This document shows, in pieces, positions 1 to 10,370 of a stretch of 64,000 bases of DNA. The notes under the pieces were generated by a model. The model was not told where the DNA came from and searched no databases. It was given only the letters and a program-made list of their open reading frames with translations. The position numbers and the translations under genes are program-made. Origin of the DNA: Romanomermis culicivorax. Lineage: Eukaryota > Nematoda > Enoplea > Mermithida > Mermithidae. The stretch lies in contig CAWUHX010000073.1 in assembly GCA_963922205.1 (NCBI GenBank), positions 310,001 through 374,000 of the forward strand, written 5' to 3'. Numbering within the stretch: position 1 is the first letter of the stretch; every line of letters begins with the position of its first letter.

Positions 1-501
1 CAACATTTAGAAGATGACACGACGTCCTCTTTGGTGACTTTTCCATGGTCGATTTCTTTATCTGTATCACTATCCGCCGATTGTACATAGTTGCCACCTA
101 ATTCACCTTCGGTCGGTTTTGGTCTTGAATGCTTTTCAATCGGAAGTGAGCATGGCGGATCGCCAAACTTTCTTTTACCTGGTTGGGAATCACTTTCATC
201 AGTGCTCTCATCAGTTGCACTTAGCTCTCCAATACACTCGATTGCTTCTTCTGCCATTTTAGGGTTTAACACTGAAAGTGAGAAGTAAAAAAAAATTTGT
301 TGGAATTAAATAATAAAATATTTTAGTAGTATTTATTACTTTTGTATGGAGCCAAAAACGTTCAAATCTTGTTGCAAATTATTTAATAATTAAGTAAACT
401 GAAATTAAAGAAATTTTATTGATACTTTTAGAATTCGCTCAACACTACAGTATGAATGTGTGTTCATCAAAAAAACAAAAACTGAAGACATTATTATAAA
501 C
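1..501. other. Flank without recognised gene
   Basis: AT-rich sequence. A short serine- and glycine-rich frame on the plus strand (91-288) has no recognisable domain and no splice or start context that would make it a gene. I see nothing else here. Confidence 0.4.
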
Positions 502-810
502 TTTATTCAATAAATGGATGTTCAACCTTTTGCAGCACACACATTTTTTAAGTATGATACTATTTTCAACAAAGCAGAGGGTTGAACATCCACTTATAGT
601 GCCTTGAACTGGATGTTCAACCTTTTGGTATATCATTTTTTGACATGATCAGAATAGTACTTGGCAGATATAGTCAAAATAACACTAATGGATGTTCAAC
701 CTTTTGCCATAATGTAATATTGACGATTAGCAATTGATTGCAATCAATAACTCAATTTTTACAAAAAATGGATGTTCAACCTTCTGCCGCAGTACCCACG
801 AAATACAAAC
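502..810 (-). other. Possible 3' UTR of the TBP-like gene
   Basis: This lies directly downstream, on the minus strand, of the TBP-like exon's TGA stop. An AATAAA signal on the minus strand sits at 502-507. If that signal is used, all four direct copies of the 17-bp repeat motif fall inside the 3' UTR. The transcript end is inferred; the signal and motif positions are read directly. Confidence 0.35.
514..788. repeat. Spaced 17-bp motif array (4 direct copies, 1 inverted)
   Basis: The motif GGATGTTCAACCTTTTG occurs in the same orientation beginning at about 516, 611, 690 and 770 (the last has one mismatch). The steps are 95, 79 and 80 bp. An inverted, slightly diverged copy lies at 574-592. 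The sequences between copies are unrelated to each other, so this is not an ordinary tandem satellite. The inverted copy could pair with any direct copy in RNA. Confidence 0.7.
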
Positions 811-1105
811 TCATCCATACATTTGGTAGACTGCTCTCAAATCCACAGTGTGTTCAAGCTTGTTTGGTGTGACATAATTGTGGATGTTAATCTTACCAAA
901 CTTGGCTTCTGGCCATAGATTTATAATTATCAACTGACATTTAGATAAAGCTTCTTGGACATCTTTTTCTGCTTTGGCACCAGTGCATACTAGTTTCCCC
1001 GAGGTGAATAAGATCAGTGTTGCTTTTGGATTGTCCAACTTGATGCTAAGAACTGGAAATTTATAATTGCATGTACAAGTGGCGTTGATATTGAAAATTT
1101 CCAAA
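811..1105 (-). CDS. TBP-family (TATA-binding protein or TBP-related factor) exon
   Basis: The translated exon matches the TBP fold in pattern. It has a strand-rich segment ending in PVLSIKLDNPKATLILF, then the hallmark SGKLVCTGAKAEKD (compare the SGK-VCTGAKSEE signature of TBP repeats), a helix, and AKFGKINIHN leading into the start of a second repeat (VDLRAV). TBP-family proteins bind the promoter minor groove in the nucleus. Only about 97 codons are present, against about 180 for the full core, so this is one exon or a fragment. There is no ATG at the 5' end; the sequence CCTCCAG just upstream is a plausible 3' splice site. It ends at a TGA at 811-813. I found no other exon nearby. It is divergent enough to be a TBP-related factor or a retained fragment. 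Confidence 0.65.
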
Positions 1106-2792
1106 CTGGAGGTCTAAAAAGTTTTTAAAAGATAATTTTTCCCATAAAAATGAATCATTTTTTTGACTGTTTCTCTTCCACATGAGCAATAAATTTTGCA
1201 AGGCATGCAGCCATAGTATGTAACCACAAAAATGCTTAAATTTTTCATCATGCGTTGCTTTTTTCTCATGAGCAAAACATACTCGAACCTGTTGGTTTTT
1301 AGGATTTACAGAGGCTAGGTCCACCTCTTTCCCGCAAACCAAAGAATGTGAAACATAGACACTGATAGAATCAAACCAGAAAAACTCTTGCCTTTTAATT
1401 TTTAATTTTTGGTCAGTTTGCCTAGAAAAATGGCTAAATGTTTCATCATTTCGAATGGTTTTAGTTCATTGGTTCCATCAGGTAATACTAGCACCACCCC
1501 ATTATCTGAAAAACATTTTGAAAAACCCTTTTTGCCCAAAAGAAGCCATGAGGGCTACTAAGAAAAGTTATTTTTACATACTTTGCTCATGTTTTTATAA
1601 CCCTGCTGATGTATGGGCATTGGTGGAATATGTCCTGAAAAGGACACATCCTTGTACTGAAAAGCTGGAGGGTAGCCAGGTGTCCCTCGAGATTACTGCC
1701 ACATCTCCATTGGGAGAATGTGTGCAAGCTCGCACTGCAAGGGTGAATAACATTGTCACTACAATTCCAATAAAAATAGTGACATGAATGAGAATTGTGC
1801 TGAACAAGTCCCCTAAAGGAGACCACACAATTCATACCATGTACCCAATTCTTTAAGACTAAAAGTTTTGGTCTTGATCAAAAGAACTTATTCATGAAAA
1901 GTGTGAATGATTTTACTTGCAAATCAGATTTCTGTCAATACTGTATTTTTAAAGAATTAGATAGTTCACCAGGTACACTGTTTATAATTTTGTTGAAAGT
2001 TTTTTGTATTCTTTGTGTTTCAACTTTGCTTTTTTCACCTCATCAATTTTTAAAATAATATTTACAACTACAGAAAGACTTAATTTTCGTGGTGGCAAAA
2101 TCATAGGTGGCAGTTGCCGAAGGCGGGCAGGCTGGTTTACCTCAAATTTAGGACAATGGCGATTTTATTGGTAGAAGCGGCAGTGGTGAGTTGTGCCTAA
2201 TTTATTTGACAACACCTGTGTTTACTGTATTAGCTTAATCGATTTTTCTTCCTGGTAAAAAAACGCAGGTCTGTAGGGATTTTCGGTAAATAGGATATTT
2301 CCCCAGAAACAGTTCTTTATTTTAAGTATTGTGATGTATTTTGTCTTGTATTCTATCATCTACCTCCTGTTTCTGTTTTTTAACGGTTTCTTTCCATTTC
2401 TGTTTGGGGAAAACAGATTGAGATAACTATTGAATAATATATTTTCTATTTTATGCAAAAAATTGAAAAAGGAACAAAATGGGGAAGTTTAAATATTAGA
2501 AACATTTTGACCCAGCAAAAAAATCTGTTGGTTAGGTCAGCAAGGACCATTCCGCGGGGTTATGTCCTGCAGCTGGATTACATTTTCGTTTTTTTGATTT
2601 AGCCTCCTCACCCAAAAGAGTCGTGAAATAAATCTAACTAAAGGGTGACAATAATAAATAAATGATCTCATTGATAAGCCAAAAATTATACCTGAAATTT
2701 CAAAAAGGTTTTGATAATTTATATTGATTCCTATGAGTTTTTCAACCTATAATCAAAAACAAAATTTGCGTGAGACGTCGAGGGTTTTTTAA
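1106..2792. other. Intergenic or intronic stretch
   Basis: If the TBP-like exon has upstream exons on the minus strand they should lie here, but I could not identify one. Several short open frames at 1061-1342 and 1455-1835 lack domains or coding character. No transposon ends were recognised. Confidence 0.35.
2731..2790 (-). pseudogene. Downstream fragment of an interrupted open reading frame
   Basis: On the minus strand this segment reads in frame with 3730-3802 once the MITE and one TAA copy are set aside, and it ends at a TAG near 2732. Together with 18464-18600 it forms one continuous frame of about 100 codons. The protein family is not recognised. Confidence 0.35.
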
Positions 2793-3726
2793 AGCCGTAG
2801 GCATACTTGACCGGTTTTTTTGCGGCCGCAAATTTTGCGACCCGCAATTGCGGGTCGGTTGCGGCTCTCACAATGGCATACTTTCCCGCGGTTCCGCAAA
2901 AATGCGGAACCGGAAAACCGCAATTGTAAGCATAGTTAACCGCAATTTCGAACCGGAAATTACTTAAGAGATGCAAGGTTGTAGGTTTCCGAATCCAAAA
3001 GCGTCAAAATGCTTGGGTATGCTCCTAATTGCATGGAAAAGCATCCGTAGGTAGGCACATTACAAACGTTTTTAAAAATGGGGAAAATTTTTGGAAAATG
3101 AGGAAAAAAATTTTGGGTCCGGTTCTCATGTGGAAAAAATCAACCGCTCTAAAAACATCATGTTTTAAAAGCTTAAAAACACTAAAATAAACCGTCTATG
3201 AGCCTTTTTAAGCGAAAAAAGACTTTAGAAAATTGGGGAAAAATTTTTTACCCCTATCGCCATTTGACGAAAAAGCCGGCGGGAAAAACAGTGTTCACCA
3301 AAATACATCTTTTCAGTTTCCGATTCCCGAAAATTTTTTCGACAATGAGAACCTTGCATAAATTTTATTCTTTGTTCCCGAATTTTTCTCCTCAAAAGAT
3401 TCCTTTGCAGAAAAAAAAACACTGGACAAAGCAAATTCTGGAAATAATTGAGTTTTCTAGTTGATAAAGATCAGGTATTCGGTGTTATTCAGCGCGAAAC
3501 GGCATATACTGTATCAAGTGCGGCTGCCAGAACCGCAAAAAGTACTCCACTCGAGAACTCTTTGCGGGTCGATAAACCGCACTAAACCGCAATGCGGTTG
3601 CGGGTTGCCAACCGCAACCGTATTGCGGTTTTGCGGGTGACTTGCGGGTCGCAATTTTTGAAAACCGCAAAAAAGTGTGCGAGCCGCAGACTTTTTCGCC
3701 CGTTGCGGCTAAGTATGCCTACGGCT
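2793..3726. mobile_element. Harbinger-like MITE with GC-rich subterminal repeats
   Basis: The inverted ends AGCCGTAGGCATACTT (2793 onward) and its complement (ending 3726) are perfect over 16 bp. They are flanked by TAA at 2790-2792 and 3727-3729. A 3-bp TAA/TTA duplication is typical of PIF/Harbinger transposons (family knowledge). Subterminal blocks are rich in CCGCAA/TTGCGG, for example around 2820-2960 and 3520-3700, and can fold into a long hairpin. The 934-bp element encodes no transposase. Its inner part (about 3000-3160) belongs to a dispersed repeat also found at 42.9 and 58.3 kb. Confidence 0.7.
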
Positions 3727-3729
3727 TAA

Positions 3730-3802
3730 TTCCTTTTTCCTGATAAGTTGCTTGATCAATTTTATCAACAGCTGAGTGTAGACAGCTGATGATGTATGGC
3801 AT
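3730..3802 (-). pseudogene. Middle fragment of an interrupted open reading frame
   Basis: Reading on the minus strand, this 73-bp piece continues the frame that stops at the right edge of the gypsy element. The junction uses the single 4-bp target sequence (GCAT on plus). It is bounded on the left by the Harbinger-like MITE. The predicted residues are mixed polar and hydrophobic and match no family I know. Confidence 0.4.
3799..3802. repeat. Target-site duplication (left copy) of the gypsy element
   Basis: GCAT immediately precedes the left LTR and is repeated immediately after the right LTR at 18464-18467. A 4-bp duplication is usual for Ty3/gypsy integration. Confidence 0.8.
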
Positions 3803-4415
3803 TGTTGTGCAGGTCTTTCCTTAAGAGGCGTAAGAAAAGATTGGGTCTGAACTGACCTGTTAGAACTGATACCTTGGCTGAGCCTCGGTGATCTGTGCAA
3901 CAGTCGGGTTATCCCCAGACCTACAACAACAAAGATAAACTTTGTTCTAAATAGGGGGGCCTTACCAAGGACCTCCGCAGTCTCCTAGCTGAGACAAGGA
4001 ATCCCCTCAGGGATAAACTTACTTGGGTATAACCCGAAAGGGGTTTCCCAAAACTTACTTGACGTAAGCCGGCGCCTGGGCCGCTGGCCCTCCGCCTTCG
4101 TCGACCCGGATTATCTAAACAAACAAACGAATATATTAAGCAATAAGTCCAGCAAAATATGTAAAAAGAATGTGGGTATACCACAGTGCAATACTCAATA
4201 AGAAAACAAGTTGCTGGGAAAATTGTATTTGGGGACGCCAGCAATAATGTCAAAAATATAATAAAAACGATATAAAAGTGAAGAGTGATTTTCACTATCT
4301 TTTTGTCTTTTGGTGGCGCTCCATTCTATGCAAATGTCTGCGCCGCTGGTCGTCCCTGTCGTCGATTTGCATGTCGATTTCCCCACACGAATTGGCATCA
4401 ACAGGGTGCCCAACA
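3803..4415 (-). repeat. 3' LTR (left copy)
   Basis: This is 613 bp, starting TGTTGTGCAGG and ending GTGCCCAACA on the plus strand. It differs from the right copy at six positions by direct comparison: four C/G and two A/G. In element orientation a TATA-like TTTTATATCG lies within it. Upstream, in element orientation, is only a short purine run (GCGAGGGA) that could serve as polypurine tract. Confidence 0.95.
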
Positions 4416-5160
4416 TCCCTCGCGCGTCGAAACTGACCTACGGGAGGTAGAAAAAAAAAACTTTTGGCCGGGTTACCCCAGCATTAAAAGGCATTAATCA
4501 AAAAGAAAAAATCTACAATTCCGGCTGACTCCTGATAAACAGTTTGTCTCACTCGGACTCCCGTTTCACAGTCTGTCCTAATAGATTTCCTGTGCTGGTC
4601 GTTGGACACAACGAATACCAAGGGCTTCGCCGCAATGGCTGGCAAGTGACGTCCATTTTGACCTCGGCGTTGATGGAATAACCTCCTGCCCTAAGGAGTA
4701 CGACATAAACGTCGGTGCCGAATGTGGCCGGTTTCGGGCTCGGCCGCTCGGTCTGCATGCTGTGTCAATTCGTTGGCCGTGGGTCTAACCGCATGCAAAT
4801 CGATTTCCCGCATCTCATTTTTTTCTAAATTAAACTAAAATACGAGATTATATTACGATACAAAAAGACGACGCGGGAATGTACGGATATCACAAAATTT
4901 TAAAATGCGCTAAAAAATTTGAGTAAAAATGTGGCCAAAAGTTTTAAAATATTTTTTACAGTTGCGTTTTGCACCGGTTTTGTCAAAAAAGAAATTTTTG
5001 ATGGCCAGCAGCACCGAAAATAATGTTTTTGGATTTTTTGTTTTATGATTTTTTTGGATATTTTGTGATTTTATTAGTGTTTTTGGGTTTTGTGTTTTAT
5101 GAAATAAGAAAAAATATATGTACGAAAAAGAAATTTTTTGGGCCAAAATTTTGCGGCTAT
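4416..5160 (-). other. 3' untranslated region of the gypsy element
   Basis: The region between the last ORF3 stop and the 3' LTR. The part at 4860-5160 is AT-rich and non-coding. The part at 4540-4760 is GC-richer and contains the small open frame listed separately. Confidence 0.6.
4549..4758 (-). CDS. Possible small ORF (69 aa) near the 3' LTR
   Basis: An ATG-initiated frame in the GC-richer part of the element's 3' region. The protein has no recognisable domain, no signal peptide and no membrane segment. It may be chance or the remains of a fourth small gene of the element. Only the openness of the frame and the shift in base composition support it. Confidence 0.2.
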   Translation of the reverse strand: MQTERPSPKPATFGTDVYVVLLRAGGYSINAEVKMDVTCQPLRRSPWYSLCPTTSTGNLLGQTVKRESE

Positions 5161-5259
5161 TTACTGCTGCTGCCCGCCGCCTCCGTAGCCTCCTCGAGGT
5201 CTACCTTGATAGTACCCCCCCTGACCTGGTTGGCCTCGGGTATGACCTCCATCTTGGCC
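5161..5259 (-). CDS. C-terminal RGG extension of ORF3 beyond a TGA
   Basis: After the TGA at 5260-5262 the same frame stays open for 32 codons to a TAA at 5161-5163. It continues the same glycine-, arginine- and glutamine-rich composition, for example YYQGRPRGGYGGGGQQQ. That continuity indicates that the TGA is a premature stop, probably from CGA, and that the original protein ended here. RGG tails commonly bind RNA (family knowledge). Confidence 0.7.
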   Translation of the reverse strand, partial: GQDGGHTRGQPGQGGYYQGRPRGGYGGGGQQQ

Positions 5260-8200
5260 TCAATTTTGGCCTTGTTGGCTCCCGCCGCGTCTACCTAGCG
5301 GCATAAAATTCGGATTATGGAATTGAGCATCCGGGTCTTGACCTTGGTGTTGCCAGGTTCCTCGGCCTCCGTAGGGTCGCTGAGGGCGCCCTCTGAAGCC
5401 TCCTCTGGGTTGACCTTGGTCATACCCCGGTCTAGCCCTATACGGGGCCGGGTTTGAGAACATGTCGTCTCTCCCCTGCTGCCTTTGACCACTGCTAGTG
5501 GAGCTGCTGCGTTGTGGTTTTTGTGTCCGGTAAGTTGAATTAAGAGATTTTGATGATATTGATTTTGATCGAGAAAGCGGACTTTTATAAGAAGTGCTAG
5601 CAGCTTCACTATATGACCTCTGGCTGGTCGTAGCCGATGATTGTTGTATCATCGGTGGTTGTTTCTTAGCTGGAGGGAGTCTAGGCACTTTAAACTTACT
5701 CGGGCTCTTGGCAGCCGTTCGCTGAAATTTATCAGCTTGCGACCTGTCATCGCCTGGTGCCTTCCTCTTAACACCCATCTGGTTTAACCTTTGCGAGCCC
5801 ATAAAGATATATTGATTAAAGGCTGCAATGTAGACATCGTCTACGCGGTTTCCCTGGGCCTCAACGACTAGTTGTCTGTTCGCAAACGAACACGCCTGGG
5901 CATACCACCTACCAATTGCCGTTGGCGTGATCGGAGTGAAATCCAACTGAAGAAAAATCATTAGGGTCACATATCTAATGGCCGTAAAGACGTCTGAGGC
6001 ATCGTAGTCCTGAAGCCATCTGGGGATGAGAATTAAGATGATCCATTCCCAGATCTCCTCAGGGATGCGCTCTCCGTCAAACATAAATCCGCCCTGCATT
6101 TCGAATTGCTGGCGGTAATTTTCGTGAATCTCGGCCATAGCGTCATTGACCATTCTGTAAATCATCGGCCGTTCTTGCCGATCAAAGGCGAAATAATTGG
6201 CGACCTCTGGATTTTCAAATGAGATCGGCCCAATTAAGCGCCTTTGTTCCCGTTGCCACTCCCAATAATCAATCAGAGTTTCGGCTAATTGACCAGGAGT
6301 GACAAACTGCTGTGGTTCCCTTTCGGGTCTACTAGCTACCACATTCAGTTTGACCTTCTTGATCAATTTCTCCTCCGATTCAAGATCGGGCTTCACCAAT
6401 ACGCTTCCCGCAGGTTTGCTACTTCTTGCGGTATAGCTGGAGGGCACGGATTTACTTTTGCCAGATGAAGTACTAACCTCTCCGCTGGTTTTCGATACCG
6501 TTCGCGTCTGAGTGTACGAAGTTGTCGCTGTGGACCCTGTTGTCCTATCCGATTTTGTCTGGCCTATGGAGGTCTCCGTTCGCGTCTGACTTTTTGAAGT
6601 CTCCGTTCTCGTCTGACTCTTTGAAGTCTCCGATCTCGACTTTTGGCTCCTCGAGTATTGTGGGGTCGTTGTTTCTTCGGCCGTATCGTAGGCGTCGTTT
6701 TCGGATCCGGTGGCGGCCGCTCCTTGTTGCTGCTGTCCTTGAGCTGCAAGTATGCGTCGCTTGGCCTTACCTATCCTCTTTCTGCGCCTTACCTTTTCCT
6801 TGGCTAGGTGTCGGATAAATTTTTCCGACATACCTTCAGCTAACATCTGCTGAACTTTGTCTGGGGAATAAATTCCCCGAATACCTTCCTGGGCAATTCT
6901 TCCCCTCCGCATCAGCTCTGTCGCTGCAATGGCTGAATCTGAGCTATCATCGGCTAGTGCCTGCTCCTTCAGCTTCCTTTGGATTGCCCTCTGACGCAGG
7001 AATTCCTGCTGCGTCAGTCTTCTCTGTTCTTGAATTTTGGCCTGTAGGGCCTCTTGCTTCGCTTGTCGGTCATGATCCTTAGGATCTTTGGCCTTCACAG
7101 GTATCTCCTGGGATGCTTCCTGCATCTTCTCCAGTCTGACATCGATCCCTGACATTTTAGTGACTGCTTCGTCAATTTGAGTCTGGATTTTTTCCTCCTC
7201 AAGAGCCTGTTTCTGAGTTTTGGCCTCCATCGCATCCTTATTCTCTGATGTCTGGCCCTCAGATTCCAGAATTTCACCCTCTTCTTCTTCTTCAACATCC
7301 TCCTCTGAACTGGACTCAGAGTCTGAATTTCGTATCTTCGGCAGGAGCTGTTTTACTTTAGCTGGTAACACAGCTGGTGCCGGAGGTACAGACTGCATGA
7401 TGGTGACAATCTCTGGCTCAGGCTCGGCCGGTTGTTGTACTTGAGGTACTTGAGTCGGCTGTGCCACCGCTGGTTGGATTGGGGGCGGCACCACGACAAC
7501 TACTGCAGCTGCCTGCGTAGCAGCAGTGTCCAAAGCTGGTGTAGCTTTGACCACTGGCGCTAGCGCCTGCGGCTGCGCTTTAACCTGTCCCGTCCCTCCG
7601 GCTTGCGCCGTCTGGGAAGTTGAGGGACGATTTACCGGTACCTTAGATATTAACTCACCGGCTGGGGTATATGTTAATGTATACCCGGGCATTTCCGAAG
7701 TGATTGTTCTCTCCCGGAAGCTTTTGCTGACAAACTCCGGTCTGAGCTCGAGCGGATTTCTTGGTGCGTAGGTAATTGGGTAATCGGTCGGCGATGCGTC
7801 TTCCGTCATGGGATACCGCAGTCCCGGCCTCAAAGTCTCGAAGCCTACGTAGTAAAAAGTTACATAAAAATAAGGATTTACCTTGTAGGCTCCGTCCTTC
7901 AATAACGATTTGTCGTCGCCAATTTGTAGGATTTCCTCGGCTTCTCGAAATCGTAGCGGGACAAATCCGAACCGATTCTGCCATGCATATACCCCTTTTT
8001 TAGATGGAAAGCGGGGTTCCGACGGCGGTAGCGTCGCTGCTAACTCTAAATAGTAAGCCAGGCGGTCGCCTGACTTCCAGGACATTTTCTTTATCATTTC
8101 CTGGCCTTCTTTAGTATAACTATTTAGAAAGTTATAGTTTAGCAGAGCGCTAGTTTCATAATCGCACTCTGCTCTGGAATGAGGCCATGCCAAATGATAG

Positions 8201-9369
8201 GCCAATGGCATAAATTTGCAGATGACCTCTAACTCTGGAAAGTTTCGCTCATCCAGCATACCTGAAATTTTTGCCAAATTTGGCGTGTAAAAATTGGTCT
8301 TATAGGCCTGTCTATGGCCCTCGATACCCACTGGGTAGTGGTTATTTGCTGAAAACACCTCTTCAGGTATTTGATCGGGCTTCCCGGCCTGTTGCCAGTA
8401 TAGCTTGGCGTTTTCGTATAAAGTCAAAGAAATTTTCCCGTCTAAATCCCAGTAGGTTCCACCTGACTTGAGATTTTCCAGGATATCTTTTGAAATATTA
8501 ACCCAGTCTGGTATCTGGACGTCCTGGATTTCGTCGGGATCACTATCTGTAGTGTATCCATCGTCCTTCATTGGTTTGTTATCTCTTGGAAGCAGTGGAT
8601 AGAAGCCACTTGGCAGCTGAACTCCCTGAGGACAAACTGGATTACACTCCGTGGGCGCGGTATAATAACCTGTGTTATTTCCCTGCATCTGTACTGCCCA
8701 ACGGTTATACATTTCACACTTCATCATGTGATAGACCATATTTGGTTGAACCTGATCGGTTTCCATAACTGGGGTACCTAGCCCCATTTCTCGATTCACG
8801 TTGCCCGGAATCATTAGATATTGTTGATAGAAATGTAGGGCAACGGTGTTGATCTGCTTGGGATCCACCTTGTCATGGTCGAAAATCTGCATTTGCATAA
8901 GCAGTTGATCGGCCATGCCATAGTGAATGGCGGCAAACATGACCAATAAGGAGTAGTATGCGTCTAGAGCGGCGTATCTGAGCTCTTCCGGCAATATACC
9001 CCTTTTGGCAAACCGATCACGGTTCGCCTTTAACGAAAAGTCATACTGGTAGGGGCCCACGTCTATCAAGTAAAATTCCGTGAACAGTCCCTTTAACCGA
9101 AAGGTTTCGGGGCAGATACCTGTCTGAAAGCATTTTTTCTCCAGGTTTACTCCTACCATGGTGAGGGCGAAACGGTCTAAGTCAAAGTATCGATCCTTGG
9201 TCTTTCTTAGAAATTCCCGTAAGGGGACAGTTTTGTCCCTGTCCTTATTATCTCGCCCTGCGCCACACACGTTATAGATACTCACCAGGTCCTCCAGTAC
9301 GGCATATCCGGCGAAGAGCATGTCGGAGTTCAAGAAGTCGTGGAGGCTGGTCCACTCTTTGAGCATCAT
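5260..9369 (-). CDS. ORF3: DEDDy 3'-5' exonuclease fused to a long RGG-tailed protein (main open part)
   Basis: 1,369 codons from an internal ATG. Residues 1-150 hold exonuclease motif II (GYAVLEDL, Asp about 27) and motif III ([12 protein letters not shown], Tyr-x3-Asp at about 132/136), the signature of WRN/RNase D-type DEDDy nucleases; motif I lies upstream across a TGA. Residues 160-560 form a conserved region of unknown function (with [11 protein letters not shown]) that is also present in the relic at 20-22.5 kb. Then follow an Ala/Pro/Gln linker (about 580-690), an acidic tract (about 690-720), a charged coiled coil (about 725-880), Ser/Thr/Gln repeats (about 905-1000), a helical region rich in Trp and Tyr (about 1020-1195), and a basic RGG tail. 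No signal peptide or anchor is visible, so it is not an envelope. Activity on DNA or RNA cannot be told from sequence. Confidence 0.85.
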   Translation of the reverse strand: MMLKEWTSLHDFLNSDMLFAGYAVLEDLVSIYNVCGAGRDNKDRDKTVPLREFLRKTKDRYFDLDRFALTMVGVNLEKKCFQTGICPETFRLKGLFTEFYLIDVGPYQYDFSLKANRDRFAKRGILPEELRYAALDAYYSLLVMFAAIHYGMADQLLMQMQIFDHDKVDPKQINTVALHFYQQYLMIPGNVNREMGLGTPVMETDQVQPNMVYHMMKCEMYNRWAVQMQGNNTGYYTAPTECNPVCPQGVQLPSGFYPLLPRDNKPMKDDGYTTDSDPDEIQDVQIPDWVNISKDILENLKSGGTYWDLDGKISLTLYENAKLYWQQAGKPDQIPEEVFSANNHYPVGIEGHRQAYKTNFYTPNLAKISGMLDERNFPELEVICKFMPLAYHLAWPHSRAECDYETSALLNYNFLNSYTKEGQEMIKKMSWKSGDRLAYYLELAATLPPSEPRFPSKKGVYAWQNRFGFVPLRFREAEEILQIGDDKSLLKDGAYKVNPYFYVTFYYVGFETLRPGLRYPMTEDASPTDYPITYAPRNPLELRPEFVSKSFRERTITSEMPGYTLTYTPAGELISKVPVNRPSTSQTAQAGGTGQVKAQPQALAPVVKATPALDTAATQAAAVVVVVPPPIQPAVAQPTQVPQVQQPAEPEPEIVTIMQSVPPAPAVLPAKVKQLLPKIRNSDSESSSEEDVEEEEEGEILESEGQTSENKDAMEAKTQKQALEEEKIQTQIDEAVTKMSGIDVRLEKMQEASQEIPVKAKDPKDHDRQAKQEALQAKIQEQRRLTQQEFLRQRAIQRKLKEQALADDSSDSAIAATELMRRGRIAQEGIRGIYSPDKVQQMLAEGMSEKFIRHLAKEKVRRRKRIGKAKRRILAAQGQQQQGAAATGSENDAYDTAEETTTPQYSRSQKSRSETSKSQTRTETSKSQTRTETSIGQTKSDRTTGSTATTSYTQTRTVSKTSGEVSTSSGKSKSVPSSYTARSSKPAGSVLVKPDLESEEKLIKKVKLNVVASRPEREPQQFVTPGQLAETLIDYWEWQREQRRLIGPISFENPEVANYFAFDRQERPMIYRMVNDAMAEIHENYRQQFEMQGGFMFDGERIPEEIWEWIILILIPRWLQDYDASDVFTAIRYVTLMIFLQLDFTPITPTAIGRWYAQACSFANRQLVVEAQGNRVDDVYIAAFNQYIFMGSQRLNQMGVKRKAPGDDRSQADKFQRTAAKSPSKFKVPRLPPAKKQPPMIQQSSATTSQRSYSEAASTSYKSPLSRSKSISSKSLNSTYRTQKPQRSSSTSSGQRQQGRDDMFSNPAPYRARPGYDQGQPRGGFRGRPQRPYGGRGTWQHQGQDPDAQFHNPNFMPLGRRGGSQQGQN

Positions 9370-9426
9370 CGACGTTGTATCAATAACGTAGGTTTGACCA
9401 TTCGTTAGCGCGAAGCTGACATATCA

Positions 9427-9689
9427 GGCAAACTGCTTTCCCATTGGATTGTCGACCTCCCTTGTTTTGAACAAGGCGGCGACCTTATCCTGGTTGACTT
9501 TTTCAACGTCGAAGCCACAAACTGGTTGTCCTCTGAAGATTGACACTTCTCGGATAAAATGGAGTGTCTGGCTGACTTTCCCGATGTCTACCAATTTTGG
9601 TTCCTTGGGATTAGCCAGCCAGTACCCAAATGTGGCTTTAAACCACTGATCCAGTTCGTGGATTTGTACGGCCCGTTTGATGTTATAAT
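9427..9689 (-). CDS. ORF3 exon 2, 5' part with exonuclease motif I
   Basis: The frame of the main ORF3 continues upstream of a TGA at 9424-9426 and stays open to 9753. It encodes PVCGFDVEKV; the Asp-x-Glu (codons near 9510 and 9502) is the metal-binding motif I that a DEDD nuclease requires, followed after the TGA by a TNGQTYVID strand. A splice acceptor (TTTATGTTTAG, branch-like ACTAAAA upstream) ends at 9690, so the coding exon would begin at 9689. The TGA lies between motifs I and II, so a protein started at the 9369 ATG would lack motif I. Confidence 0.75.
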
Positions 9690-10370
9690 CTAAACATAAA
9701 GTACTATTAATTTTAGTGTTTATTCCCCTCTTTTCGGCGCATTTTCGGGTCTATACTACACCAGCACCACAACACCAAGCGGGTTAAGTTTCGCAGAAAT
9801 TAAATTTAGTGCAGGTTGTTAGGTGAGCCACTGATATACAAACATTGAGCTGGTGGGCAACTAACACCTTACCAAATCTTACCCTTGCTACCTCTATATG
9901 TTGGGGAGGGTAGACCTGATCCGACTGTCCACCACTTGATCGGACACCAATCTCTGACCAGCTGCTTGAGCGACCAACTACGCTCCATTTATGGCGCTGT
10001 ATTTACAATTTTTATAGCGCTCGAGATTGATAATTTTTAATGAATTTGATATCGAAAAAGTAATATGATTTGATTTGATTTGAAAATAAATAATTTTGAT
10101 AAATTTTTGAATGATAAAACTTTAAAACGGGCTGAACCCAAGGTTCTAGGTTTCCCTTGAATCGTATAGCTCTCGGTGGTATCAGGTATATTTCCAAAAT
10201 GGAAATTCCCTGCTTGGCTTCGAGCTTCCGCTTCTCAGTACTCCCATTTTTCGTTCCCTCTAAGTTCTAACCTCGTCTGCCCTTTGGGGCGCCGAGCTGG
10301 TCTTCCAGTGACTTCTGGGCATTACCTGCGGTTTCCAAGAATATTTGATAAAAATAAGTTCGAAACTTAC
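9690..10370 (-). other. Predicted ORF3 intron
   Basis: The donor GTAAGT begins at 10370 and the acceptor TTTAG ends at 9690, both on the minus strand. Joining 10371 to 9689 keeps the reading frame: the first exon is 40 codons plus one base. The intron is AT-rich with stops in the ORF3 frame, for example TAG at 9751-9753. Splicing has not been demonstrated. Confidence 0.6.

Noticed and set aside
514..788. CRISPR-like array (repeats with unique spacers)
   Set aside because: Eukaryotic context, uneven first spacing, an inverted copy, no leader and no cas genes.
5260..9369. ORF3 as an envelope gene
   Set aside because: No signal peptide, transmembrane segment or cysteine pattern; the motifs fit a nuclease.
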